Part shown: piece by piece, positions 8,918-18,613 of the stretch
How the letters are laid out: each line of letters opens with the position of its first letter
How positions within the stretch are numbered: the stretch's first letter is position 1
NCBI GenBank assembly: GCA_963766445.1
Contig: CAVXZW010000014.1
Coordinates: 124,001 to 188,000, forward strand
Direction: 5' to 3'
From: JAICYJ01 sp963766445
Lineage (GTDB): Bacteria > Actinomycetota > Thermoleophilia > Gaiellales > JAICJC01
Length of the DNA stretch: 64,000 nt
Program-made: the position numbers and the translations under genes
Notes under the pieces: generated by a model
What the model was told of the DNA's origin: nothing
The model's input: only the letters and a program-made list of their open reading frames with translations
Database searches by the model: none

Positions 8918-11579
8918 CTATTGCGGTTCTGGGTCCAGGATCTCGATGTATCCCTCGGTAGCGTGCAGGCGAATGCGCTGCCCATCACGGATCCGCCGGG
9001 TGGCGTTGTCCACGCCGACGATGGCGGGCAGGCCGTACTCACGCGCGATCACGGAGCCATGGGTCATCAGGCCTCCCACCTCGGTCACGAGGCCGCTCGC
9101 AGCGACGAAGGCGGGGGTCCAGCTGGGGTCGGTGTAGGCGGTGACCAGGATGTCGCCGGCCTCGAGGTCGGCGTCCTCCAGGCCGAGGACGACCCGGGCC
9201 CGGCCCTCGACGGTGCCGGCGGAGGCCGGCAGGCCCACGAGCGCGTCGTCCGGCAGGTCGCCCCGCCGGTGGCTCCCCACCAGGCACTCGCCGTCCGAGG
9301 TCAGCACGCGGGGCGGCGTGAGCGCGGCGTACGACCGGAACGCCTGCTCGCGCTCGTCCATCAGCGGGTAGTCCACCTCGTTCGTGCGCGCCACGTCGTG
9401 GAGCTCCTCGAACGTGAGGTAGAAGATGTCCTCCGGGTCACGGAGCACGCCGGCAGCTACCAGGCGCTCGGCCTCCCGCAGCAGCGCCTGCTTGTAGATG
9501 AAGTAGCGGCTGACCATGCCGTACTTCGGATACTCGCGGTACCCCATGAATGTTCGCACGAGGTCGATTCTGCGCTTCGCCTCGCGGGCCTTCTGCTCGC
9601 CGTCCGGCAGCGTCCGCAGGCGCTCCAGCAGCTCCTGCTCCTGCTCGCGGGCCTCCTCGCGGCCCTGCTCGAAGCGACGCTTGCCCGCACCGGGCTCGAT
9701 GCTCTTGACGTTGCCGAGAATCAGCGGAACCAGCGTCGCGGGCCGCTCGCTCCAGCGCGGCCTGGTGATGTCGACCTCGCCGGTACAGCGCATCCCGTAC
9801 CGCTCCAGGTAGGCCTCGATCGCGTCCCGCGCTTCGGCCCCGCCCTCCAGCGTCGCGAGCTCGTCCAGGAAGCCGTCGTCGTCGCCCACCTGCTCCAGGA
9901 ACTCGACCAGCTGCGGGTGCGGGCGGATCACGTCTGCCACGTCCACGAGCGCGAGCCCCATCTCGGAGGTCACGTTGTTCGGCACCGACTGCGAAAGCTT
10001 GTCCGCGGCGTTCTTGTCGCCCAGCCAATTCTCGAGCTGCTCGTTCAGCCACCAGGCAGCGTCCATCGCCGCCATGAAGGTCTGGTGGCTGCGCGGATCC
10101 ATCAGCAGGCGCCTGAGCTCCTGCAGGTCGGCGAGGATGAACTCGAACAGCTCCGGCCCGGATCTGCCGCGGATGTCGTGCCGCAGGCGTGCGAGCGATT
10201 CCTGGGTGTCTCCGATCAGCTCGGTGACCCTGGCCGGATCGGGCTCGATCGGCTCGGCAGCGGCGGCGGTAGGCAGTGCTGCGGCCGGCGCAGCGCCGGG
10301 GCCCGCCTCCGGCGGGGCGAGCAGGAAGCCGTCCCGCTCGATCACGGTCTCGAGCGCGTCCCGGAGCAGGGGATCCCCCTTGCCGAACAGCTCGAGCAGG
10401 CTTGCCCGGCTGGCAGGCGCGGCGAGTATCTGGGTGACGTCGACGAACAGCCTGCCCCCGGCGATGCTCATGGGCCGCGGCGTGGTGAGCTGCCACATGG
10501 AGAGTCCGAGCGGCTTCATGGGGTCGGTCATCATCTGCTGGTGACCGACGGAGACGTACACGCGGTTTGTGTCGTCGCCTGCCGGCGGGACCGGAAACAG
10601 CGTGGTGATCGGCCGGCTCTGCACCACGAAGAACTCGCCGCCCGCGAGGCACCACTCGATGTCCTGGGGGCAGCCGAAGTGCGCCTCGATCCGCCTGCCC
10701 AGCCCGGCGAGCTCCACCACCTGCGCGTCGCTCAAGGCGGGCTGCTGCTGGCGGTCGGAAGCGACGCCCTGCTGCTCCGTCCCGCCCGCCGGCACAGCGT
10801 GGATGGCGAGCCGCTTGGCGGAGATCGTCCGCTCGACGACCTCGCCGCCGCGCACCTTGTAGACGTCCGGGGTGACGCGGCCGGAGACCAGCGCCTCGCC
10901 GAGGCCGAAGCTGGCCTCCACCGACGCGACCTTGCGGTTACAGGTGACAGGGTCGGCCGTGAACAGCACGCCCGCCGCCTCCGAGAGCACCAGCTGCTGG
11001 ATCACCACGGCCATGGAGACGCCCCGGTGATCGATGCCGCTGCGCAGGCGATAGCTGACCGCCCGCTCCGTGAACAGCGAGGCCCAGCACCTGCTGACGT
11101 GCTGCAGGATGGCGGCCGGTCCCACGACGTTCAGGTAGGTGTCATGCTGTCCCGCGAAGGATGCGGACGGCAGGTCCTCTGCCGTCGCGCTGGAGCGGAC
11201 GGCGTAGGCGGAGTCGTCCGCGAGCTGCGTGAGCCGGCGGGTGATCGCCTCGGCCACGTCGTTGGGAATCGCGATCCGCTCCATCGTCCGGCGGACGTCC
11301 GCGCTGAGCGTGCGGATCGCGTCGCGTGTCATCCGGCTCAACGCGCGACAGCGTGTCGAGCCGAGCAGGGAGCGACGGCGCTTCCGCCATCATCCGGCGG
11401 AACGCCTCCGTCGTAACGCAGAAGCCGGCCGGCACGCGGATGCCGTTAACGCTTGAGAGCTCGCCCAGATGGGCGCCCTTGCCACCGACCAGCGCGACCT
11501 GCGTCCGGTCGGTTTCCTCGAGACCCAGCACGTAGCAGCTCAACCGCTCACATCCCTCCGCGTCGTATACAGGCATCAT
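8918..11579 (-). CDS. rph: rifamycin phosphotransferase-like protein, frameshifted
   Basis: The N-terminal part lies in one frame (start near 11579 to about 11330: VLGLEETDRTQVALVGGKGAHL, then PAGFCVTTEAF). The rest lies in the next frame to 8918. The first part is the PEP-synthase-like ATP-grasp domain. The middle (QQMMTDPMKPLGLSM) matches the rifamycin-binding domain of RPH. The C-terminal swivel domain has the catalytic His in GGLMTHGSVIAREYGLPA. The enzyme transfers the beta-phosphate of ATP to rifamycin antibiotics and inactivates them. One extra base near 11,330 breaks the frame, with the flanking protein segments abutting without loss. As sequenced it is broken; a sequencing error is plausible. 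A TTG with GGAGGG upstream is an alternative start. Confidence 0.8.
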
Positions 11580-11645
11580 GGTCCCGGGGACGCACCGCCG
11601 GCGGAGGGCAGGGACGCGGCGCGGCCGGCGGCCCGTACACCAGTC

Positions 11646-12695
11646 GTGAAATGCGTGGCGATACTCGTGGCGGCGGGGTGGCTGCTGCTGAGCGCGTCCT
11701 GCACGGGCGCAGCCCAACCGGGCACTGAGCCCTCGACCGCGCCAACGGGCACGTCGACGACGTCACCGAGCGGCGCGTCCGCTCGGCCGACGACACTGCA
11801 GCCGCATCGACCCAGCACCCAGGTTGCGCTCGTCACGGCCGAGCTGAGGAACGAGCTGGTCGTGGTGTCGCTGCTCGGTGGGCGCGTGGTTCGCCGCATC
11901 CCGGTTGCCCCCGACCCCAAGACGGTCTCTGCCGCCCCCGGTGGCCCTGTTGCGGTTGTCAGTCCTGGATCTGGGACTGTCACGATGTTCAGTGGGGCTT
12001 TGCGGCGGGTGGCCGTGTTCCGTCACTTCCGCTCACCACAGCTCGCGACCCCTACGCCGGATGGGGAGTACCTGCTTGTGACCGACGCCGCCGCGGGCAC
12101 GCTGACCAGCATCGAGCTGGCACGGATGCGGGTGGTGGGACGCGTCGCCGTGGGCACCGGCGCCCATCATCTCGCCGTCAGCCCCAACGATCGCCGCGCC
12201 TGGGTGGCACTGGGCGAGTCGGCGCGCACGATCGTCGTGGTAGACGTCGCCGATCCACGACACATGCGTGTGCTGCGACGGTTGCATCCAACCGCCCAGG
12301 CGCACGACATCGCCTTCAACCCGGACGGGCGAACGGTGTGGGTCAGCTCGGCCGCAAAACCGTACATCTCGGTGTATGGGGCGACGAGTGGCCGCCTGGT
12401 CGACACGGTGCCGGCCGGACGCGCGCCACAGCATGTGCTGTTCGCGGCAGGGCACGCCTACGTGACAAGTGGCTACGACTCCTCGATCGAGATGGCCGAT
12501 CCCGCCCGTCGTACCGTGCTCCGACGAGTCCAGTTGCCCTACGGCTCGTTCAACCTTGCCTCAGCCGGGCGCTGGCTCGTAGCGACCTCGGTGCTGACTG
12601 GCGAGGTCACGGTACTGCGGGCGGCCACGCTGCGGCGCCGCGCCCACACGACGGTCGCATCGGTCGCGCGATCCGTGGCAGTACTGTCGCGCTGA
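11646..12695 (+). CDS. lipoprotein with YVTN-type beta-propeller repeats
   Basis: 349 residues from the GTG at 11646. A short signal sequence ends in a lipobox (LLSASC at about 16-21), followed by a long Thr/Ser/Pro linker. From about residue 55 on there are repeats of about 40 residues with the pattern VSPNDRRAWVAL, FNPDGRTVWVSS and TPDGEYLLVTD, as in seven-bladed YVTN/surface-layer propeller proteins. It is predicted to be anchored on the outer face of the membrane. It is divergent from the rph gene with a 66-bp gap. The ligand is unknown. Confidence 0.8.
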   Translation: MKCVAILVAAGWLLLSASCTGAAQPGTEPSTAPTGTSTTSPSGASARPTTLQPHRPSTQVALVTAELRNELVVVSLLGGRVVRRIPVAPDPKTVSAAPGGPVAVVSPGSGTVTMFSGALRRVAVFRHFRSPQLATPTPDGEYLLVTDAAAGTLTSIELARMRVVGRVAVGTGAHHLAVSPNDRRAWVALGESARTIVVVDVADPRHMRVLRRLHPTAQAHDIAFNPDGRTVWVSSAAKPYISVYGATSGRLVDTVPAGRAPQHVLFAAGHAYVTSGYDSSIEMADPARRTVLRRVQLPYGSFNLASAGRWLVATSVLTGEVTVLRAATLRRRAHTTVASVARSVAVLSR

Positions 12696-12706
12696 TTCAC
12701 GCGAGG

Positions 12707-12731
12707 CGGCAAGGGTGGGATTCGAACCCAC
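12707..12731 (-). other. tRNA 3'-end fragment (T-arm plus acceptor strand)
   Basis: On the minus strand this reads a perfect T-arm (GTGGG, TTCGAAT, CCCAC) followed by a 7-nt acceptor-like strand CCTTGCC and a G discriminator. No matching 5' acceptor (GGCAAGG) or D-arm lies upstream, so it is not a whole tRNA gene. Such fragments are usually left by integration at a tRNA 3' end. The parent tRNA is not in this window. Confidence 0.5.
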
Positions 12732-12798
12732 GCACCACACTTGCGCCGCCTGACGCGACGGCTTCGGTGTTCGTGAGCTCGTTGCTCTCGCTGGTACT

Positions 12799-13473
12799 TC
12801 AACCGCCGCCACCTTGGAGTTGGGGGCGCAGCCCGGCGAGGAGCGGCGGTCCGGTCATGGCGTTGAGCAGGGCGTGTGCACGCCGGCGGTCGCCGTGGAT
12901 CGAGACATCGCCCGCTTCTTCGATGTCGGAACTGCGAGCGCCGAGTATGAGTGCGCGTAGCCCGGGCCAAGTGAGTTCGATTTTGGTGTCCGGCTCGCTG
13001 TCGGGGGCGGCGTGGACCTGGCCGGCGGTGACGTCGACGCGGACCGCCTCGTCGTCCACGCGAACCTCATAGACGCCGTTGGCTTGGCGGGGTACCGCCG
13101 TTGCGCCGATGAGCAACGAGGTGAGCGGGACGCGGGGCGGAATCTGGGACAGGTCGGCGGGCAGTCGCAGGCGGTCGGCGCCCCAGCGGGAGAGCTCTCG
13201 GAGCACCGGTTGGAGCGCCTGCCCGGACTCGGTCAACTCGTACCGCTGAGATCGCCCCTCTCCGACCTGTCGTACGACTCCGTGCTCCTGGAGCGTGCGC
13301 AGACGGGCGGCGAGGATGTCGGTGCCGATACCGCCGAGTCCGCTCAGCAGTTCGGAGTATCGGCGCGGCCCGAGCAGCAGGTCCCGCACAACCAGCAGCG
13401 CCCAGCGCTCGCCCACGACGTTGAGCGCCGCGCCGGTTGGACAGAAGGACTGGTATGCGAGGGGAGACGCCAT
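12799..13473 (-). CDS. HxlR-family transcriptional regulator
   Basis: 224 residues. The N-terminal HxlR winged helix (about 10-105) includes the family's Cys near the start (FCPTG), RWALLVVRDLLLGPRRYSEL and the wing YELTESGQAL. The C-terminal half (about 115-220) looks like an SCP2-type small-ligand fold, as in other HxlR-SCP2 proteins. It is divergent from the MMPL exporter, and two near-identical palindromes fill the shared promoter region, so it probably represses both itself and the exporter until a redox or electrophile signal releases it. The ATG at 13473 is preferred over a GTG six bases upstream. Confidence 0.88.
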   Translation of the reverse strand: MASPLAYQSFCPTGAALNVVGERWALLVVRDLLLGPRRYSELLSGLGGIGTDILAARLRTLQEHGVVRQVGEGRSQRYELTESGQALQPVLRELSRWGADRLRLPADLSQIPPRVPLTSLLIGATAVPRQANGVYEVRVDDEAVRVDVTAGQVHAAPDSEPDTKIELTWPGLRALILGARSSDIEEAGDVSIHGDRRRAHALLNAMTGPPLLAGLRPQLQGGGG

Positions 13474-13497
13474 CTGCACCCAGCATAGCCGATTTGA

Positions 13498-13536
13498 CTT
13501 GGATAGTCCAAGCTGATATCACTTGGATAATCCAAG
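13498..13536. promoter_or_regulatory. paired palindromic operators for the HxlR/MMPL divergon
   Basis: Two 15-bp palindromes, CTTGGATAGTCCAAG at 13498-13512 and CTTGGATAATCCAAG at 13522-13536, have identical 6-bp arms and centres 24 bp apart. They lie between the divergent starts at 13473 and 13553, and a TTGACT element at 13494-13499 overlaps the first one. The two sites are about two helical turns apart, as expected for two regulator dimers bound on one face. Confidence 0.7.
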
Positions 13537-13552
13537 CGACGGGAGATAAGTC

Positions 13553-15706
13553 ATGCTAGAGACACTCGCATCGTTCGTGCATCGAAACAGTCGCCGTGTG
13601 CTCGTCGTCGCCCTGGTCGGCGTCGGGGTTGCCGGCGTGTTCGGGTTGGGGGTCGCGAAGCGGTTGAGCCCGTACGGCGACACCGATCCTTCGACACAGT
13701 CGGTTCAGGCGACGAACCGCTACCAGAACGCCACCGGGCGCCAGATCGACCCTGGGGTGATCGCGCTCGTCACCACCGACAACCTCCATAGCGCCGGCGC
13801 CGAGCGCCGCGTCCGCCAGGTCGAGGCACGCCTGCGCTCGAGCCGCGACGTCGCCTCGGTTGCGAGCTACTACGACACGCACGACCCGGCCATGCTCTCC
13901 CGTGACGGGCGCTCGACCTACGTGGTCGCGTTCTTCCATCCGCACTCGGACTCGAGGATCCAGGAAGACGCACAGCGTTTGGAGCGCGAGTTCGCCGGCG
14001 ACCACAGCGTCGAACTCGGTGGGTCGGCGATTGCGAGCGCGCAGGCGAACACGCAGGTCAGCAGCGATCTCGCGCGGGCCGAACTGCTCGCGTTCCCGTT
14101 CATCTTCTTGCTCTCGCTACTGTTCTTCCGCTCGCTGGTCGCCTCGCTCTTGCCGCCGCTGCTCGGGGTGCTTGCGATCCTCGCCACGTTCTTCGCATTG
14201 CGGATCGTCTCGAGCTTCTTCGACCTATCGGTGTTCGCCCTTAACATCGTCACCGGCCTCGGGCTCGGGCTGGCCATCGACTACAGCCTGTTCACGGTCT
14301 CCCGCTATCGCGAGGAGTCCGGTCGCGCCGGCTTCGGCGCCGAGGCGCTCCGCCGGACGCTCGCAACCGCCGGCCGGACGATCGCTTACAGTTCGTTGAC
14401 GGTGGCCGCCGCGGTCGCGTCGCTCACCGTGTTCCCCCAGAACTTCCTGCGCTCGATGGGAATCGCAGGCGCGCTGGTCGCGCTCATTGCGGCCGCGCTT
14501 GCGCTGATCGTTCTGCCGGCGATACTGGCGCTGCTGGGACCGCGGGTGAACGCCCTCGCGCCGAAGCGGCTTCAGCGTGCCGCCGATCGCGACGCCCGCC
14601 CGGCTGAATCGGGATTCTGGTACCGCCTGTCCCAGTTCGTGATCCGGCGGCCCGGCAGGATCGCCCTTCTCACCGCGGCGGCGCTGATCGCACTCGGCAT
14701 CCCATTCCGGTCGATCGGGTTCCTGCCCGTCGACGCAAATCAGCTGCCGGCGAGCACGAGCGCCTACCAGGTCGATCACGTCTTGCGCACCCAGTTCCCG
14801 GTAGGCCGCACCTCGCCGCTCGAGGTCGTGGCCGGCGCGCCGGCCGGATCACCTGAGCTGCGCGCCTTCGCCGACAGGATCAGGGCCCTGCCCGACGTGG
14901 CGGCGGTCGCGGCGCCGCAGCCCGCCGGGGCGCACCTCTCGCTACTCGACGTCGCATCCACGGCGCCGACGTACGGCGCGTCCGCCAAACGTCTCGTCGA
15001 CAGGGTGCGCGCGCAGCCGGCACCCTTCTACGTCGGCGTCGCGGGCGATACCGCGGGATACGTCGACCTCGAGCATAGCCTCGCCACGCACATCCCCATC
15101 GTGCTCGGGCTGGTCATCGCCTCGACGATGCTCGTGCTGTTCCTGATGACCGGCTCGGTTGTGCTGGGGGTAAAAGCGGTGCTGATGAACGCGCTCACCC
15201 TGAGCGCCGTCTTCGGCGTCCTCGTGGTGATCTTCCAGCAGGGCCACCTGCAGGGCCTGCTCGCCTACCACAGCACCGGCGCGCTGGACGCGACCCAGCC
15301 GATCCTGCTGTTCGCGATCGGCTTCGGGCTCGCCACGGATTACAGCGTCATGCTGCTCTCGCGGATCAAAGAGGCACACGACAGCGGCATCCCCAACGAT
15401 CGAGCCGTGGCCATCGGCCTCGAGCGCACGGGGCGGATTGTCACGGCCGCCGCGCTTCTGTTCGCGGTCGCGATCGGTGCGTTCGCGACCTCGAAGCTGA
15501 TCTTCATCAAGGAGCTCGGCCTCGGCACCGCACTCGTGGTGCTGATCGACGCCACCGTCGTCCGCGCCCTGCTCGTGCCCTCGCTGATGGTTCTGCTCGG
15601 CGAGTGGAACTGGTGGGCACCAGGCCCGCTGCGGCGACTGGGCGCGCGGACATCAGGCGCCTCGTCTGATCAACCGCCGCAACCGACACTCGAGATCGCG
15701 GAGTGA
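13553..15706 (+). CDS. MMPL/RND-family membrane transporter
   Basis: 717 residues with the two-fold RND layout: an N-terminal helix, a large extracytoplasmic loop, a helix bundle, a second loop and a second bundle. The conserved DY motif occurs in both bundles (GLGLGLAIDYSLF near 242 and GFGLATDYSVM near 590). Members export lipids, siderophores or drugs using the proton gradient. The ATG has GGGAG upstream. It is divergent from an HxlR regulator with shared operators, which favours a role in export of a toxic or signal compound. The substrate is not predictable. Confidence 0.9.
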   Translation: MLETLASFVHRNSRRVLVVALVGVGVAGVFGLGVAKRLSPYGDTDPSTQSVQATNRYQNATGRQIDPGVIALVTTDNLHSAGAERRVRQVEARLRSSRDVASVASYYDTHDPAMLSRDGRSTYVVAFFHPHSDSRIQEDAQRLEREFAGDHSVELGGSAIASAQANTQVSSDLARAELLAFPFIFLLSLLFFRSLVASLLPPLLGVLAILATFFALRIVSSFFDLSVFALNIVTGLGLGLAIDYSLFTVSRYREESGRAGFGAEALRRTLATAGRTIAYSSLTVAAAVASLTVFPQNFLRSMGIAGALVALIAAALALIVLPAILALLGPRVNALAPKRLQRAADRDARPAESGFWYRLSQFVIRRPGRIALLTAAALIALGIPFRSIGFLPVDANQLPASTSAYQVDHVLRTQFPVGRTSPLEVVAGAPAGSPELRAFADRIRALPDVAAVAAPQPAGAHLSLLDVASTAPTYGASAKRLVDRVRAQPAPFYVGVAGDTAGYVDLEHSLATHIPIVLGLVIASTMLVLFLMTGSVVLGVKAVLMNALTLSAVFGVLVVIFQQGHLQGLLAYHSTGALDATQPILLFAIGFGLATDYSVMLLSRIKEAHDSGIPNDRAVAIGLERTGRIVTAAALLFAVAIGAFATSKLIFIKELGLGTALVVLIDATVVRALLVPSLMVLLGEWNWWAPGPLRRLGARTSGASSDQPPQPTLEIAE

Positions 15707-15866
15707 GGCCGTGCACCCGTAAACGCACGATCCACGGAGAACGAGTTGCTACGTGACGACGATCGGTACATCGGAGCGCTCCTCGGCCGGAGCGCGCACG
15801 AGCCACGTGTTAGTTGACACCTGCAATAGGAGGAATACGGTTTCTGGGGATCGGATCGGAGGCCGA

Positions 15867-16955
15867 GTGCGCACGAGTGGCAGGTTCGTTGGTGCGTTGC
15901 TTGTTTTCGGGATGGTCGCGCTGATAGCGTTCCATGCTGGTCGTGCAGGTGCGATGGCCAGGTGCACTGTGCGGGGCCGCAGGCTTCAACGGTCGACACG
16001 GGGGACGGGAAGCGTCGGAGATCTCCAGTTTGATCCGATCGTCGAGCGCGGCACGGTTCCTTCCATGCATATGCACGAGTTCTTCGGCAGCACGGCGATT
16101 CTCTCAACGGAGCATCCCGAGCTGGCTGGGTACGGAGACTTGGTCGATACGGCGACCACCTGCGACATCGGGTTGGACTCCGCCCTGTACTGGATTCCGT
16201 TGCTGAGCTTCAAGACTGGAGCGCCCGTTCCGCTGGCACGCATGGACGCGTACTACTTCGCGTGGAACGGCGAGCTTACGGATCCAGCGAAAACGACTCG
16301 GATGCTGCCAAGCGACCTGCGAACGGTGGCCGGAAACTCCATCGCCGCCTCCCGTTACCAGATGGACCGGCGCCACGTCTATTGGGACTGCGGCGCCTCT
16401 AGCACCAAGTCTGCCTATGACGGCCACTGGGCGACGCCCGCCGCAGCGGACTGTGCGACCGCTCAACCAATCGACGGCGGGAAGGTTCTTCTCACGCTCG
16501 CCGTCACATTCCCCAGCTGCTGGGATGGCATCCTCAACGACCACACACGGATGGGGGACACCGCAGACTTCAACGGCAATCCGATGAGCGGCATCACACA
16601 ACACCTTGCCTACCCAACAAGCAGCGGGTGTCCACCCGCATATCCGCGGAAGCTCATGACGCTGCGCGAGAACATCTCCTGGAAATACGCCGGCGACGGC
16701 ACCGACGTCACACTGTCCTCTGGCCCCGGCTACACCGCTCACGGTGACCTCCTGAACAGCTGGGATTCAACCGCCCTCAAGAGTCTGCTGTACCACTGCA
16801 TCGATACGACCCTAAGTGACGCCGACACCCACACGCTCTACCCCGCCATCTGCGGCCCACCGATCCCGTGCCCCACCAAGTGCCCAACAGCTGCCTCCAC
16901 CGCGTTGACTAGCGCGACCGCTAGCGCATATCGAGCGCATCGCCTACCACGTTAG
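15867..16955 (+). CDS. secreted DUF1996-like protein
   Basis: 362 residues from a GTG at 15867 with GGAGG five bases upstream; this start gives a signal peptide (hydrophobic residues about 7-24). The mature protein carries the DUF1996 landmarks: the segment PSMHMHEFFGS near 72-82, SALYWIP, YYFAW, CWDG and a GCPPAYP-like segment. Such proteins occur in fungi and actinobacteria, often beside carbohydrate-binding modules; their biochemical function is unknown. The C-terminus becomes low-complexity (Thr/Ala-rich) after a PTKCPTA segment, so it may have been altered. Confidence 0.75.
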   Translation: MRTSGRFVGALLVFGMVALIAFHAGRAGAMARCTVRGRRLQRSTRGTGSVGDLQFDPIVERGTVPSMHMHEFFGSTAILSTEHPELAGYGDLVDTATTCDIGLDSALYWIPLLSFKTGAPVPLARMDAYYFAWNGELTDPAKTTRMLPSDLRTVAGNSIAASRYQMDRRHVYWDCGASSTKSAYDGHWATPAAADCATAQPIDGGKVLLTLAVTFPSCWDGILNDHTRMGDTADFNGNPMSGITQHLAYPTSSGCPPAYPRKLMTLRENISWKYAGDGTDVTLSSGPGYTAHGDLLNSWDSTALKSLLYHCIDTTLSDADTHTLYPAICGPPIPCPTKCPTAASTALTSATASAYRAHRLPR

Positions 16956-17420
16956 GGCATCGAGACTGCTGGCAGGCGGGCAGCGGCGGAACAATCACGA
17001 ACCTAAGAGTCGTACAGACTTTGAGCGGCCTGCCCACGGGGTTGCGGCCAGCTCGAGGACGTCTCGTATCACCTTGTGTATGGCTCGGGCGTGGCCGCGG
17101 GCTACCGACTGATGTCTCGCTGAGGTGCGGCAGCCTCGCTCGCCGTTGCGCGAACGCGCGGCGAGGGACGGCATCGTCGCTCCTGGTGTTGGTTACGAGT
17201 TGCAAGTGCTCGGCGGGTTTCCGGAAGCAGCGCCCCGGTGGCACACCCGTCACAGCGACTCATCGAACAAGAGCCGGCCGTTTCGGGCGCGGGCCGGCGA
17301 TAGGGCAGCCATTCGTTCAATCCACTGGCGTCCGCGGACGACCAAGGATTGCTGGTAGGACTGGCACTGAAACTGGCACTCGCCGGCCCGCGCATGAACC
17401 GCGGCATTGGGTTCTATCAG
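16956..17420. other. 465-bp gap with no recognisable gene
   Basis: Neither strand holds a reading frame with a ribosome binding site and family-like content. The stretch ends at the tRNA-Ser fragment that marks the left edge of the putative island. Confidence 0.4.
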
Positions 17421-17480
17421 CGGCGGGGGTGGGATTCGAACCCACGAGTGACCTTGACGACCACTGCCGGTCTTCAAGAC
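17421..17480 (-). repeat. tRNA-Ser 3' fragment (left attachment-site candidate)
   Basis: Sixty bases match the 3' part of the intact tRNA-Ser gene at 29966-30055, from the anticodon arm to the discriminator, in the same orientation. The only mismatch inside the block is C/T at 17472. Identity stops in the anticodon stem, and no D-arm or 5' acceptor follows. This is the usual product of site-specific integration into a tRNA 3' end. Confidence 0.75.
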
Positions 17481-17684
17481 GGCACGCATTCCGCGTGTCC
17501 ATGCGGTTTAGTGCCTACCTGCGCCCCCCGCTGCGCCCCCGCCGTGCGACCGCAGCAAACGCGAGAGAAAGGTTGGGCGACATCCCGCCTGGCACGTCGT
17601 CCCCCCGGACGCCAGTTGCCGCTCCGAGGGTTGTAAGCATGTGACGTGGGGAGACGAGTGGTCGTGGGGAGCGGGTGAGCGGCT

Positions 17685-18112
17685 CTATGCGCTTGTGATG
17701 TGTTGGCCCAGTGCTGTTACGAGGCGGCGTTCGGTTGCGGTGAGCGAAGGATCTGTGAGACGGCGGGCGATGGCGGCGTTCGCGCCGGCGGGCGTAACGT
17801 CTGTCAGGCGCTTGAAAAGTCGGCGAGCTGGCGCCCGAGAGCACCGCTGCTTGTCTTGAGGATTACCCAGGTCAGTGCGACATCGACGGCGGTCGCCCCA
17901 CCAGCGTTCGCCCAGTCGATGACCATAGGGCCGTGCCGCAAGCAAAGGACGTTCTTCCAGCGCAGATCACCGTGCACCATGGCTGATCGATGGCGCCTGA
18001 TCGCATGTAGGCGGCGATGGAGATCGGCGAGCCGCTGCTCAACGTCCCGGGCTGCACTGAATGATCGCTCTAGCTCGCTACGGGTTAGTCGCGTGCTATG
18101 GCGGGGTTTCAA
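17685..18112 (-). pseudogene. aminoglycoside-phosphotransferase-family C-lobe fragment
   Basis: The first 102 codons, from a TTG at 18112, contain the catalytic Brenner motif HGDLRWKNVL and the metal-binding VIDWANAG of the APH/choline kinase fold. The ATP-binding N-lobe is absent. The frame then ends at a stop, while a matching C-terminal helix bundle (about 43 residues starting RLFKRLTD) continues in another frame to 17685. Adding one T to the TTTT run near 17,817 would join them. It is thus truncated at the 5' end and frameshifted. The TTG overlaps the stop of the gene upstream (TTGA). Confidence 0.55.
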
Positions 18113-18423
18113 AGGACGGGACGCACGACGAGCATCCCCCGGTGCGCGACGAGATGCGCCAGGTCGTCCGCCAAGCGTTGGATGTGTTCGCTTGCCTCTT
18201 GCTCCCAGCGCTCCACTCCGACGATCTCCGCGATCAACACGTAATCAGCTTGATCGAACGCCTGTCCGGGCACGTCCGCTGGCCGCGTAAGCCGCCAATC
18301 GGAAATCGTCTCCAGCGACCCGCGGACGAGATCGCGATCGCCCGCCATCAGACGCTCAAAGTCATCGGCCAGGTCCGGCGAGCGCAGTTGAAACCAGATG
18401 AGAAGCGTCGCAGGATCACTCAT
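18109..18423 (-). CDS. small ABM-like (dimeric alpha-beta barrel) protein
   Basis: 104 residues, ATG start. The pattern of a beta strand (ATLLIWFQLRS), a helix (LADDFERLMAGD), a further strand (ADYVLIAEIVG), a helix rich in Ala/Glu and a last strand (GMLVVRPVL) suggests a ferredoxin-like ABM/EthD-type fold. No catalytic residues can be named. Its stop overlaps the TTG of the phosphotransferase fragment, hinting at a former two-gene unit. Confidence 0.5.
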   Translation of the reverse strand: MSDPATLLIWFQLRSPDLADDFERLMAGDRDLVRGSLETISDWRLTRPADVPGQAFDQADYVLIAEIVGVERWEQEASEHIQRLADDLAHLVAHRGMLVVRPVL

Positions 18424-18613
18424 TCACAGAGCGTAGTGCAATCCCACCTGGGACGAGCACACGCGCCGCTTGCAATGTGGCACCGGTCGGTTGGACGCGG
18501 GTGAGGCCGGCCATCCGCATACGGCGTTGTGGAAGGTGCTCACTGCCACGCGTGTCACGGCTTGGGGTGCGGCGCGGGAGTCAGCCGCGCGCACGGCGCC
18601 CCTACTGCTGCGA

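Noticed and set aside
8732..11416. An 894-codon open frame on the plus strand
   Set aside because: It is exactly antisense to the rifamycin phosphotransferase gene, has no recognisable domain and reflects third-position GC bias.
17421..17480. A second complete tRNA-Ser gene
   Set aside because: The D-arm and 5' acceptor are absent; identity to the intact gene ends in the anticodon stem.
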